Assembly: GCF_029227915.1 (NCBI RefSeq) | Contig: NC_079888.1 | Span: 12,013,001 to 12,073,000 of the forward strand | Source: Hydractinia symbiolongicarpus | Lineage: Eukaryota; Cnidaria; Hydrozoa; Anthoathecata; Hydractiniidae | Direction: 5' to 3' | DNA length: 60,000 bases | Shown: positions 10,546 to 19,361 of the stretch, piece after piece | How positions within the stretch are numbered: the first letter of the stretch is position 1 | Layout of the letters: each line of letters begins with the position of its first letter | Translations under genes and position numbers: made by a program | Notes under the pieces: model-generated | Databases searched by the model: none | Told to the model about the DNA's origin: nothing | The model's input: only the letters and a program-made list of their open reading frames with translations

Positions 10546-11040
10546 AACAGGTTTAAACTCATTTGCCTCATACATCCAAAAATGTTTATCATTTTTTGAA
10601 TGGTCGAGAGATTTTCTACATGATGAGCAAAAGATTAAACCGGCGATGCGTGGATTTTTACACAGGTAATACTCAAGGTGATACTGAATAGCTATATACA
10701 AGGCTGGATATATAGTAAAAGTGTGGGAGCAGGGCTTAGGTCCTGGCTGAAGGTTAGGGCGTGCACGGGCAAGGGTACGTACTAGGTGGAGGCGGCCGGG
10801 AAAAATTGTGCCAAATGCCGGTTATATTGCATGACATTCTGTATAGAGTATAAAGAGCAAGTACGCTAAGCCTGCAGAGCAGGACAGCACTGAAAAAACA
10901 CCTCGGATATGGTGAACCAAAGGCTCTGAGTGGTATACTCGCAGAATCAAAAACCCTCTGGATTCAAACAATAAAAACAACAACAACAATAAAAACATCA
11001 AAACACCTAGAAGGTTCCCCTGCGAGGATTTCATTTTGAA
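10546..11040. other. Gene-free stretch in the Polinton
   Basis: No supported gene. A minus-strand frame at 10504-10701 with a CSSCRK pair lacks an ATG and has no family resemblance. An (AAC)n-like run lies near 10970-11000. Confidence 0.4.
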
Positions 11041-11048
11041 AAATAAAC

Positions 11049-11177
11049 ATGCTATGCGAGATATGTCTATGTCTCGCTGTACTCCTGCCGTACGTCTTGA
11101 TCATCTTCGGTTATTTCAGATACAGACGGCTAATAATAAAGATGTCAAATCTCGTTGATATTTTCGATGTTGTTTGA
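11049..11177 (+). CDS. Small Cys-rich single-pass membrane protein
   Basis: A 42-codon frame begins MLCEICLCLAVLLPYVLII, with one hydrophobic helix at residues 6-20 followed by an FRYRR basic stop-transfer. AAATAAAC abuts the ATG, as at other starts of the element. The frame runs through the ATG of the next gene (11142), and in another register a TAA lies just before that ATG. Its natural end was therefore probably near 11134, with the present tail due to an indel. Function unknown; possibly a minor virion membrane component. Confidence 0.4.
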   Translation: MLCEICLCLAVLLPYVLIIFGYFRYRRLIIKMSNLVDIFDVV

Positions 11178-11644
11178 TACTCCGGCAGAAACGCTTGAGC
11201 AACGTGAAAAACCTATAGACAGGCGTCAGGCTTTGAAGGATGCAATACGTCAAGGTAAGGCACACCTTCTGCCTAAGAAATGCACAGAAGGTTTTGTTGA
11301 TAAAGCATCACCTGAGATGATCTACAAGATACATGCCGAATACATTCAGCGTGAGCTTAGGCAGAAGGGAGAGAAAACTGCCAAGGCACTATAAAGTCAT
11401 GCCATACGCATGTAACATAGTGACCCTCGATAGCCCCGAAGGCTTGAGGCAAGATATTGATGAGCACTTGATTATCAGGGATAGTATGGCGGACTTGGAG
11501 ATTCTCATATACTCAGCCTTCGGGAAACTATTAACACCTCTGCTTATTGCCGCGCATACCATTAATCACACACAGCTCTCACCGTCCAAGGTAGTTGAAG
11601 AGAAGATTGATAAAGAGCAAGAAAAAGATGAGCGGCGCGTGTAG
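11142..11644 (+). pseudogene. Uncharacterised Polinton protein (MSNLVDIFD family), broken
   Basis: The ATG at 11142 follows TAATAATAAAG. The product begins MSNLVDIFD, but the frame closes at 11177. It resumes in other frames at 11155-11394 (DTPAETLEQREK, KASPEMIYKIHAEYIQ, RQKGEKT) and 11400-11644 (DMADLEIL-like, FGKLLTPLLIAAHTINH). Together these suggest one soluble helical protein of about 165 residues split by two frameshifts, near 11175 and 11390. The family is recurrent in cnidarian Polinton-like loci as I remember it, but has no known function. It overlaps the start of the next gene by 17 bp. Confidence 0.45.
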
Positions 11645-11922
11645 TATTATTATCAACCAACAGAAACAACAAACCGAGACCGTCGAAAAAATTGTTGAAA
11701 TACACAAAAAGGGAAGGGTTGCCCAGGGGCACGGCACTAATGAGGGAGAGGAAGCTTGGAATAGCCCCGCCAAAGAAAGAACCCATGACGTTTAGGAAGT
11801 TTATGCGATACTTTGAGAGAGATTTAAACACTCCTGAAGCCATACTCACGGGGATAAAAGAGACTATGGAGATCCTAGAGGAACAGGGCCTGGCCTTTCA
11901 TCTTTCTGTAAAAAAGAAGTGA
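11628..11922 (+). pseudogene. Small Lys/Gln-rich Polinton protein, frameshifted
   Basis: ATG at 11628 gives MSGACSIIINQQKQQTETV. It reaches HKKGRVAQG, which resembles GRVAAGKRLAEW in the next gene. A frameshift near 11740 then moves it to a frame with KKEPMTFRKFMRYFERDL and KETMEILEEQGLAFHL. The C-terminal half is helical and charged. No known domain. Confidence 0.4.
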
Positions 11923-11949
11923 TTTTGTAACTCCAACGAGTTATAAGAA

Positions 11950-12291
11950 ATGAGCGAGGAAACTAACCAAGTAATTACCAAGAAGAACGAGGGTCGTGTT
12001 GCTGCTGGGAAGAGACTTGCGGAATGGAATCGCAAGAACAAAGCCGACTTGAAGAAGAACGTGGGCAAAAATACTTCCCAAGAGAGTCAGGAACCTGTCG
12101 CAGTTTCTCCCAAGTCCCTGAGCAGTGTCTATATCTACGGCGTTGGAGGCCTCGTTGTCATAGTCGCGTGCTTAGGAGTTGGTTTCTATATTTTCCATAA
12201 AAAAACCGTGGCGATTGACCAGCCTGTCAAAACGCCTCATCAACCCACCGTAAACCCAGAGCCCGATATTGACATATTTAAGATGAAATAA
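11950..12291 (+). CDS. Single-pass membrane protein with GRVAAGKRLAEW motif
   Basis: An intact 113-codon frame. A basic N-terminal region contains GRVAAGKRLAEWNRKNK. A Ser/Gln linker follows, then a strong transmembrane helix at residues 59-80 (VYIYGVGGLVVIVACLGVGF), and a short Pro-rich tail ending DIFKMK. TTATAAGAA precedes the ATG. The shared motif with the gene just upstream suggests a duplicated or shared capsid- or DNA-binding segment. No family name is known to me. It sits in a closely packed + strand series ending at the ATPase. A minor virion membrane protein is a guess. Confidence 0.55.
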   Translation: MSEETNQVITKKNEGRVAAGKRLAEWNRKNKADLKKNVGKNTSQESQEPVAVSPKSLSSVYIYGVGGLVVIVACLGVGFYIFHKKTVAIDQPVKTPHQPTVNPEPDIDIFKMK

Positions 12292-12303
12292 GATATAATA
12301 AAC

Positions 12304-12522
12304 ATGTCTACAAACGTAACTCCTCAGCAGAAGGAAATCATCGATATGATCTATGAAACAGTCGTGGACCTAGGATTCACGTTTGCCTTTGCAATGGTCG
12401 GGAAGAGGTTCCTTGGGATATCGAGTCCCAGTACGAAATTGGATACCAGCGATGTGATGAAGATGGTGGTCTATTTCACAGCCGGGCGTGAAAGTCGTCA
12501 GATGGCCGTTACAAAGGAATGA
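12304..12522 (+). CDS. Small uncharacterised Polinton protein, perhaps with an internal stop
   Basis: TATAATAAAC abuts the ATG. The 72-codon frame reads MSTNVTPQQKEIIDMIYETV and ends TAGRESRQMAVTKE at a TGA. The same frame then continues IPASIVPNPSKR to a TAA at 12596-12598, just before the ATPase ATG. The TGA may be a nonsense mutation shortening a ~97-residue protein. Helical, with one moderately hydrophobic segment. Function unknown. Confidence 0.5.
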   Translation: MSTNVTPQQKEIIDMIYETVVDLGFTFAFAMVGKRFLGISSPSTKLDTSDVMKMVVYFTAGRESRQMAVTKE

Positions 12523-12599
12523 ATTCCCGCCTCCATCGTGCCAAACCCAAGTAAGCGCGCTACAAGGTTCGTGTGTACCCCAGGCACACATGAAGAATA

Positions 12600-13154
12600 A
12601 TGCTAGACATCGTTAAAGATCCGTGCACGAGCATCTTTACCGGACCTACAAGCTGTGGTAAAACTCAGTGTGTATTGAACCTCCTGGACAGTGAGTACAA
12701 GGGTCATTTTCACAATATAGTGATACTCTGCCCCACCATCCGCTGGAACAAGACTTACTTGAAGAGATCTTCACTTTGGAAGGATCCCTACGTATTCCTT
12801 ATAGAACCCGGATATCAACTCTTTTATTGGATTGAGCAACTATCGAGGCTTTTAGCAGGTGAAGGAACGCTGTTCATTATTGATGACATGATAAGCGATG
12901 AAAGTCTTGATAAAAAGCGGCAACCCCTGCTCGAGTTAGCTATCAGCGGGAGACATAGGAAACACAGTCTCCGGCTGCTAACGCAGTCTTACATTGCCCT
13001 GCCCAAGAACCTTCGCCGGAAAAAGCAGTTGTTCATGTGGTACCCGCACGAACGCAGTGATATGAAAATGATTAATGAGGAAACTAACCAGATCAATGAG
13101 TGGGAAATTATTAAACCCAGCTCAAAAAGTCCAAACATACTTGTTTGTATGTGA
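12600..13154 (+). CDS. A32-like genome-packaging ATPase
   Basis: A 184-codon frame has Walker A GPTSCGKT at residues 19-26 and Walker B LFIIDDMI near residue 98, with the two acidic residues of FtsK/HerA-type packaging ATPases. A sensor-like LTQSY follows near residue 136, and AISGRHRKHSLRL precedes it. It would drive DNA into capsids. Its length is slightly short. The last ~10 residues (NILVCM) look frameshifted, because the alternate register reads YVRLEHPRNW, which fits better as a C-terminus. The ATPase core itself is unbroken, making this the best-preserved enzyme gene of the Polinton. Its presence supports the idea that the ancestor formed virus-like particles. Confidence 0.8.
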   Translation: MLDIVKDPCTSIFTGPTSCGKTQCVLNLLDSEYKGHFHNIVILCPTIRWNKTYLKRSSLWKDPYVFLIEPGYQLFYWIEQLSRLLAGEGTLFIIDDMISDESLDKKRQPLLELAISGRHRKHSLRLLTQSYIALPKNLRRKKQLFMWYPHERSDMKMINEETNQINEWEIIKPSSKSPNILVCM

Positions 13155-13204
13155 GACTGGAACATCCCAGAAATTGGATAATTTTAAATTGATATAATAA
13201 ATAA

Positions 13205-13420
13205 ATGTCCTATACCAAGAAAGTATTTGAGACAATGCAGGAATTAGAGAGAGAAAACTACGAATTAGCAAAGCAGCTAAAGGCCCGCCACGAAGAAATG
13301 GAGGCCATGCATGAAGAGCTAAATGAATCATTGGAGAGGGAGATAACCAACGAAAGGAATGAAATAATGTTCCATGGAATATATCTGACCCTCTGCTTGT
13401 TAAACTACATATTTAAATAA
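13205..13420 (+). CDS. Small coiled-coil protein
   Basis: TATAATAAATAA precedes the ATG. The 71-codon product MSYTKKVFETMQELEREN is nearly all Glu/Lys/Leu heptads to residue 50. It then has a hydrophobic tail that looks like out-of-frame or unrelated sequence (IYLTLCLLNYIF). A short coiled-coil protein in this position, just after the ATPase, is plausible. Function unknown. Confidence 0.45.
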   Translation: MSYTKKVFETMQELERENYELAKQLKARHEEMEAMHEELNESLEREITNERNEIMFHGIYLTLCLLNYIFK

Positions 13421-13429
13421 GACCATTCC

Positions 13430-13627
13430 ACGTAATGAAGTGGGTGTAGCGGGCGACTACGCCCACAGCAGGGGTAGAAAATACGGCTTGGTGACGTTAT
13501 TACCGATCTCCAAGAGGTACTCAGATCCAAGTACCTACACCCAGACACGGTGTTACTGACGGAACCAGGCATTTATTGCTTCCTCCTAAGATGTGGCAGA
13601 CCTGAGGCTGGCGATGATGCTCGTTGA
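13430..13627 (+). pseudogene. BRO-N-like domain, C-terminal fragment
   Basis: No start codon. One register gives GDYAHSRGRKYG. The next gives TDLQEVLRSKYLHPD and then LLTEPGIYCFLLRCGRPEA, which resembles the LTE-GLY-L--R-KPEA block near the end of BRO-N (phage antirepressor-type) domains. It stops at a TGA near 13625. It is probably the tail of one BRO-like gene, directly followed by the start of another at 13647. BRO proteins bind DNA and are common in large DNA viruses. Confidence 0.4.
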
Positions 13628-13817
13628 GCTCCAAGGCTACAATAAAATGTCTCAAATTACCTTATTTAATACCGTGCCCGCAGGAGCCATTGAGACTCTA
13701 TTTGATGGACAAAAGCCCCTGTTCAGAAGAGCCAACCTGGGGAGGTTTCTGGGAATTTATGATATAAAGGCAACATACAGAGACGTGAAAACCACGCCAT
13801 GGATCACGCTTGTAGGT

Positions 13818-13838
13818 GGAGGGGCGCTAAGCCCCTCC
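13818..13838. terminator. Hairpin 1 between convergent Polinton gene blocks
   Basis: GGAGGGGC pairs perfectly with GCCCCTCC across a 5-nt loop. Confidence 0.55.
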
Positions 13839-13858
13839 CTTACGGAAGGTCAAAAAAA

Positions 13859-13891
13859 TGATAGGTGTCGTTTTTATAACGACACCTATCA
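13859..13891. terminator. Hairpin 2 between convergent Polinton gene blocks
   Basis: TGATAGGTGTCGTT pairs over 14 bp with its exact complement across the loop TTTAT. The symmetric arms would act on both strands. Confidence 0.6.
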
Positions 13892-13897
13892 ACTGAG

Positions 13898-13922
13898 CAA
13901 GTCCCCCGCAGCGGGGGACTTG
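13898..13922. terminator. Hairpin 3 between convergent Polinton gene blocks
   Basis: CAAGTCCCCCGC pairs with GCGGGGGACTTG around one base. It ends 28 bp before the 3' end of the minus-strand integrase gene. Confidence 0.6.
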
Positions 13923-13949
13923 ATGTAATGGCCCTCGGGCTCGTGAAAG

Positions 13950-14915
13950 TTACCATTGTTTAACATGCTCCGGAGGCACTTCAACACCCTCGGGTACTAG
14001 CATCAACTCCTCTGCCACAAAACTACGGTCTGGCCCATCTGCCAAATAGTAGAGACGGGTACCTGTCACGATACGGTCCAGCCTATACGTTTTCTTACTC
14101 CACGAAGCATCTGTTGCACGTCTTTTAGCATTACCATGCTCTTCTCCAGGCCGCAGGAGATACAAGTAAAGACCATCCTCAGGCAGAGGCTTTTCTTCAG
14201 GATGACCTTCGCTTTTTGCAAGCGGGACTTCATCGAGTTTAATAGCCTTATTAGGCTTCATATCGATCATAGCAGTCTTGGTATTGTTGAGGTTTTTGAC
14301 GATAGCATATACATTTTTCACCCATATACTGCTGGTCTTGCCAGATACCAGCTCTTGTGCATCTTGAGGCTTAAAGAGCCCTACTGCGAGCACCTTGTTG
14401 TAGCTTTCGACGAACGCCGTAAAAGTATGGTGGTATTTTGTGGTAGCCCGTTTAATCTCCACCCATTTACCCTCCAGCAACTTCGTTACATCCGATTTAA
14501 TATCAGAGAGGTCCTGCCTCGTAAATATCCTTGAGCATGTCGGCGACTTCGCCGCCCTTTTTGGTACGCAACGGCCTAGCTATTTTATAGCGCGAAGCTA
14601 CATCGGTGCCTGTCAGGATATACTTGTACGTATTTCCATACAGCTTGTATGGGGCATGTAGAGCAAATCAAATTGATGCATTTCATTCGGCTTTGTATTT
14701 GTGAAATGTGGGTAATTGATGCGCTTGGGGCCTTTGATATGCCTGAGCCACAGAAGTTGACGAGTTAACCAGTGAATAACTCTCTTTTTGGAGAGACCAC
14801 TCTGCTCGGAGCGTAGTTTGATGGCTTTTCGACCAGTCCAAAGATGTTTGGGCTGGTAGTAGATTTGAGTTAACTTTCCTGCTTCCTCGGGAGTAATGAT
14901 ATGTGCTTTTGACAT
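13950..14915 (-). pseudogene. Polinton retroviral-type integrase
   Basis: The frame from 14915 (ATG preceded by TAATAA on the minus strand) has a zinc/HTH-like N-terminus ending HWLTRQLLWLRHI and the first catalytic region HQFDLLYMP. A frameshift near 14650 moves to a register with YKYILTGTD. A second break near 14490 leads into 13950-14480, with HHTFTAFVESYNK (region of the catalytic Glu) and a C-terminal domain ending PPEHVKQW. Between the breaks a short deletion has removed the block that normally carries the second catalytic Asp (DNG). The enzyme would insert the element with a 6-bp target duplication; this copy cannot. Its minus orientation, opposite the polymerase, is usual in the class. 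Confidence 0.75.
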
Positions 14916-14938
14916 TTATTAGATGTTAAAAATGTTCC

Positions 14939-15326
14939 TTACATATACTTGTACACGACGAAACCAAGCAGAGCCAAGGACCCTACGATGAACGTCATCT
15001 CACCGTCTTGTTGCTGTTTGCTGGGTATATAGTAGTCGGAGAGTTTAGGGGCCTTCTCGATCGTGGCGTTAAAATATTCTCGCATAACCTCATCGAGCTC
15101 TTTCAAGCTTTCGCCAGCTTGACGCCTAAGCTCTCGTTGCTGATTGTACCAGTTGTCTATCGCGCACCCATTGGCTTTGAGCAGCTTGTAATTGTTCAAT
15201 AGCTTTATCGTGTCTTTTGCGCTCTTTTTCACCGTGCCCACTGAGTTTGCTGAACAAAAAATTAGAACCACTAAACGCCAACGCATTTATAGCAGCACCT
15301 ACTACGAGTACACCAATAGTTGCCAT
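14939..15326 (-). pseudogene. Two-helix membrane/coiled-coil protein, frameshifted
   Basis: ATG at 15326 gives MATIGVLVVGAAINALAFSG, a hydrophobic N-terminus. A basic coiled coil follows (HGEKERKRHDKAIEQLQ). A frameshift near 15160 moves into the frame ending at 14939, with LRRQAGESLKELDEVMREYF and a C-terminal helix FIVGSLALLGFVVYKYM. Total about 128 residues. GAGAAATAAACATAC precedes the ATG. Probably a minor virion membrane protein (inference from small size, helices and neighbours). Confidence 0.5.
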
Positions 15327-15332
15327 GTATGT

Positions 15333-15985
15333 TTATTTCTCATATTCCCCACTGTGAAATCTGGCATCCAAGATGTTCAACTGCGCATCCATCAAGAGAT
15401 ATACGTAGCATCGTATCTCACCACTGGTTCCATCAGCTTTCTTTGTCATGTGGAGAGTTATACCGTCCGACAATCTCTGCAGGGGCCTTCCAGAACCATG
15501 CAAGCTGTGGTATGGTGTGGCTCTGAAATCGATAAATAACGCGTATCTTTCCACGAAAAACTGCCCAATCGTCACCTCCGAGTGTGCATACCCGAAGAGT
15601 TCAACGATTTGCTCGAGATGATCTTTTGGGAGCATAGCATGCGAGTAGAGTTCATTCGGCTCACCCTCGACAGTGATCGTGATTTTCTTGATTATGGGGT
15701 TGTGGAACTGTTGTTGGCACCGCCGTAAGCCTTTACTTTCCCCGGATCTACAAAGAGTAGCAAGACACCCTTCAAGCCCTTGGCGGGAGTATCAATCTGG
15801 AGGTTGTAGGAGGTATCGGTTTTCTCCATCGTTATAACCTTGCTGCGGAGTACACGCTTATAGGGTAGGGCGAGACGGCTGTATCGAGACATCATAGCAC
15901 TCGCGAGACCCTCGTTTAGCACCAGAAGAGCAGGGAGGTGGGTGTAGGCGTTTGGAGTTGAGTACGGAGTCGACCGATACACTAC
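15333..15985 (-). pseudogene. Candidate major capsid protein, C-terminal part only
   Basis: Two frames, 15985-15692 and 15635-15333, form one product with a frameshift between. Visible segments include LVLNEGLASAMMSRYSRLALP, KGVLLLFVDP, VEGEPNELYS, and then SLHGSGRPL, DGITLHMTKKA and VYLLMDAQLNI. These beta-rich blocks match, from memory, the last third of Polinton double-jelly-roll capsid proteins. No ATG exists: a TAA lies directly upstream at about 15987, and the neighbouring + strand gene is also cut there, so a deletion has removed the N-terminal two-thirds. Without structure prediction the capsid call is moderate. Confidence 0.45.
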
Positions 15986-17091
15986 TTTTTAAATCAAAGG
16001 TTGGTAGCCTGTACACGAATCTTAGGGATGGGCTTGGGCTTATGCCCGATGCGACACATTACAATAGGTTCAGATTAACAGAGGATGGCCAGCTTTTAGT
16101 AAAGAGGGTTGTAACGGGAAAAAGATCACTACAGTACTCACGTTGCAAGATGGTAATTTTCTAACTATTGGACAGCTGCGGAAGTTTTTTGGGTAGTACA
16201 CGCATGAAAGCGATAGGGTTTGATGACTATCAGACACCAAACAAGGGTAGTAGGGCAGAGGCCCAAAAATTATGGGCGATATCGATCGCGTTGTGGAAAG
16301 GACTGATGACATCGAGATGCTGCCGCTAATCGAGAATGTTCTAGACAAAACGGAGAGTTTTATCGAAGATACTTCCTTTGGCGGGGATATCACGGAACGT
16401 GATAGAGGGCTCAACCTCGAGCTTCAAGCATTGCGAGGTAACCTGAAGCAGCTGAAAAGTAAGATGATATTTTACGATAGCGAAATAGACAAAGCAGATG
16501 CTAAGGTGAAACATCTCGAGAGCAAGAAAGCTACGCCTGGAGTATCCAAGGAGCAGTTAGCTATCTGGAACGAGGACATCGCGAAGGCAAGGGAAGAGCT
16601 AGATCAAAGGGAGGCAACGGCAAAAGCACACGGTTTACTTTCCTCAGATACCCAGAGCCATCTAAAGCACATTAAAGACACTGGATGGGGATGATAAAAC
16701 TTTGGCTGAAAAACTCAGGATCCTGTTCAAAGAGCAGGGTATTACTCTAACCAGTATCGTATCCGCTGTTGGTCTCCTGATTTCAACCATCGTACTCGCC
16801 GTTACGGGAGGTGGAGGTGCTGCTGGAGGAGCTGGAGTAGGTGGAAGTACAGGTGGGAAAGGTTTTGTACGGAAACAGCTTGAAAGACTCGGACGATTTT
16901 TGAAGTACCTAGCAGGCAAAGCAGGGGCAGCCCTTCCAGGGATCATTGGAAGCGTGGTGTCGTTCTCTTTCAGAGGTGCGGCTAAGATTGTGGAATTTGC
17001 GTCAAAGCACTTGTACATGGTCATGTCTACTGCTGTGGGTATCGTGGTGGCTTATGTGGGGAACAGGAGGAGTAAAGGTAAATCGCACTGA
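15985..17091 (+). pseudogene. Large coiled-coil/transmembrane Polinton protein, broken
   Basis: Three stretches read in one direction. Positions 15985-16164 have GLGLMPDATHYNRFRL. Positions 16272-16694 have GDIDRVVERTDDIEML and a long coiled coil with KQLKSKMIFYDSEIDKAD and EEL/Q heptads. Positions 16702-17091 have LRILFKEQGITLTSIVSAVG, a membrane helix, a Gly-rich linker and GAALPGIIGSVVSFSF before a last helix. The central and C-terminal parts differ by one register at the junction. Stops fall at 16165-16270. Architecture (coiled coil, EQGIT helix, Gly linker, GAALPGIIGS helix) recurs in Polintons as I recall, with unknown role; a virion-core or membrane function is inferred. The N-terminus appears lost with the adjoining deletion. 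Confidence 0.5.
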
Positions 17092-17121
17092 GAGTTTAAT
17101 TTACTGATCAACAGATTAAAC

Positions 17122-18204
17122 TTACTTCAACCAAACATATGCGAGTATTAGTCCTACTCCCAACGTGATAACGGTGGCCTTGGCATCCTCGTGCTGCTTG
17201 TGGGTTCCTTGAGAAAGGGTGCGTCGGAAGCATGCCCCATGATATCACTGCAAGGCGTGGTTTTATTCGACTTGATAGTCTGCCTAGGAGGTGTGGTGAA
17301 GGCTACCTCATGCTTGACAGCATGGCCCATGTTCAGATCTAGCTCCACACCTACACCTATGTTAAAGGACGCAATTAGAACGTTGTTGTTACACCCTACA
17401 ATTGGAGTTCGTGCATATTGGAGCACCTTTTGAAACACGGTGATGTCTTGACCTACGTTTTCTTCACGTTGAACCATGGCCTCGAATTTCTGCAGGAGGA
17501 TCTCTCTGGCCGTGAAGTTATCGGCATTGGAGCCTAGGATTGAGGCCTTGGCACTCGTTTGGGATCCTAGTAGCAAGATTACATAAACGCGTATACTTTC
17601 GCTAAGCTTCGTTAATCCCTCTGATGTCAGACCCTGGCTAGTGGGGATGATAAACTTGGCCCAATCCCCATCAACCTGCGGCCACCATCTACCATTTGTC
17701 AACGATGACACCAAGGCTTTGAACTTGTACAAAGCGTTGGAGTCCGCACCGTACTCACGACATTATTGCGCATACCCCGAGGTGGAGTAAGGGTTCTCGT
17801 ACTGGGAAAACCCATCATCATACGGCATGGGCACCCGTATTCTCGTGAGAAAACGTCTCATATGGTAATACACGTGGAATTTGAAAATGGATTGAACGAG
17901 GGGTACGGAGCCACTCATGTGTTTGGCAGAGATCCCCAACGCCGTTGTAGCGCAATAACAAGCGAAATTCACCTGGATGTTCCAATAGTCCAAGGCTTTC
18001 CCCTCCCAATTTACACTCACAGGATCGTTCAATAGATTAGTTGGAACTTTGATGGGGGTACTTGGTGAACTGTGGGAATGCCACGGAAATGTGCTGAGTC
18101 GTAGACACGTAGAGGTCCTGATGCTCCAAGTTAGTTACACCAAGAGGCCACTCACCTCTGTTAGACTTGTATTTTGATCTAGGATTATACAAGTAAATGT
18201 TCAT
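17122..18204 (-). pseudogene. Putative virion protein with C-terminal membrane anchor
   Basis: ATG at 18204 lies in a palindrome shared with the divergent gene at 18221. The product starts MNIYLYNPRSKYKSNRGEW. A frameshift near 18040 leads to SVNWEGKALDYWNIQVNFA and PMPYDDGFSQYENPYS. A TAA at 17763 interrupts, after which the same frame continues with NGRWWPQVDGDWAKFI and SESIRVYVILLLGSQ. Near 17210 another frameshift restores a tail with ATVITLGVGLILAYVWLK, a plausible anchor helix, ending at 17122. At about 360 residues and beta-rich, it could be a structural protein of the particle. I do not know its family name. Confidence 0.5.
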
Positions 18205-18225
18205 GTTTGTTTAAACAAACATGAA
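18200..18225. promoter_or_regulatory. Perfect 26-bp palindrome at a divergent gene pair
   Basis: The arms are TTCATGTTTGTTT and AAACAAACATGAA. The start codons of the minus-strand gene (18202-18204) and the plus-strand gene (18221-18223) lie symmetrically inside the arms, so both genes begin with the same 13 nt in opposite directions. A shared bidirectional initiator or cruciform is likely. Confidence 0.6.
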
Positions 18226-18896
18226 GCAATTGTATGTTACAGATATAGAGAAAACTACGATATTCAAACCTCACCTAGGGGAGGACACGAGGATCGCTCT
18301 GAAGTCTCTGAGTATCCGGCCTAGGTGGGTGAACCTCTTCACTAAGAGCGAGATCAACATCCATAAGGCGGGGTCTAAGCCGACTGAAGTCGGGGATTTG
18401 GAAGTCTCCATCTCGATTGCGCTGGGTTTGTATAGAATCGAGGATCTCGCGACTATAGTCACCGACCAAGCGGGAGGAAGGATAAAGCTCTTTGTACTCA
18501 GGAACGGGGTATGTAGACTCCGTGTCAACGATTGATACGATGTCATAATCGATCAAGCACTGAAGGACATTATGGGACGGACCTTCGATAACAAGGTAAA
18601 GTTTACCAAAGGCGACCACGATCATCTACAAGACTGACGTTCACCAGCGGCTGAGACTCGTATGCTCCCAGCTGGATTCGGATTATTCTCTTTCAAATGG
18701 TGATAAATCCAATATACTAGCCGTGCTCCCCATCAAAGAGCTAAAAACTTGGGGAGATATGGTGACATGGAGTTTCGACACTCCTGTATACCTTCCCCTT
18801 AAAGGTTCAACAGACAGGCTAGAGTTCATCCTCATCAACGAGTAAGACAATAAGAACCCTTTCCTGGGAATTACCATGCATTTGCTCATAGAATAA
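18221..18896 (+). pseudogene. Candidate minor capsid (penton-like) protein
   Basis: The frame MKQLYVTDIEKTTIFKPHLG stops at 18535, then resumes in other registers. YKTDVHQRLRLVCSQLDSDY is followed by VLPIKELKTWGDMVTWSF and VYLPLKGSTDRLEFILINE, then a TAA and NKNPFLGITMHLLIE to the stop at 18894. The final pattern (PLKG-S-D-L-F-I-NE, then a G-I-M-L-I strand) is like the last strands of single-jelly-roll penton proteins of Polintons. Breaks lie near 18540, 18620 and 18843. The call is by pattern memory and gene position and should be treated as tentative. Confidence 0.4.
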
Positions 18897-19359
18897 ATGA
18901 CAGACATTACGAAGCTTTATCCGAGCCTAACTAGTGCTCCTCATGAGGGGGCGGCTGATAAAAGTCAAGTGTACAGAATCAAAAAAATGGAGGAGGTGGA
19001 ACAAATCTACGTAATGAGATTAAAGAGCGGGAAAAACTCGCCAAAAAGTTCAAAATGCACGGTACGTGGGTTAGATACACCGATTATGGTCTGCTGGCCG
19101 TAAGTGTCATTACTTCGGGTGTTGGGATTGGAAGTATGTTATCTGGAATTGGCGTGCCTCTAGCCGTAGCTATGAGTAGGATCACCATAGCCGTAGGACT
19201 AGGGCAGGCAGGTCTGAAAAATGCTGAAAAAAGAGGTTAGATGTCAAAAGCAAGAAGCATGAGGGTATAAGGTTGCTGGCGGAGACCAAACTTAACTCCG
19301 TTATCGACCTTATCAGTAGAGCTGTGGAGAATGGTGTTATTAGTATGAATTTAAATTAA
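18897..19359 (+). pseudogene. Polinton membrane protein with two hydrophobic helices
   Basis: TAGAATAA abuts the ATG. Frame 1 gives MTDITKLYPSLTSAPHEGA and KMEEVEQIY. A frameshift near 19040 leads to WVRYTDYGLLAVSVITSGVG and two Gly-rich helices (ISVITSGVGIGSML and GVPLAVAMSRITIAVGLGQ). A final frameshift at about 19238 gives KKHEGIRLLAETKLNSVIDL and ends at 19357-19359. The layout of a charged N-terminus, paired helices and KHE-I-LAE-KLN-I recurs in Polinton loci. It could be a membrane-active virion component (inference). Confidence 0.5.
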
Positions 19360-19361
19360 TT

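Larger units (their letters stand above)
13647..13928 (+). pseudogene. BRO-N-like protein, truncated
   Basis: ACAATAAA abuts the ATG. The product begins MSQITLFNTVPAGAIETLFD and contains PLFRRANLGRFLGI and DIKATYRDVKT, which fits the first half of a BRO-N domain. The last ~40 residues are encoded by three perfect hairpins (13818-13922), and the usual second half is missing, so the gene is cut there. I keep the start at 13647 rather than an upstream GTG because of the initiator-like motif and family fit. Confidence 0.5.

Noticed and set aside
10504-10701. Minus-strand 65-codon frame with CSSC
   Set aside because: It begins with TTG, has no family resemblance and overlaps the HNH-like gene; a real small zinc protein cannot be excluded but is not supported.
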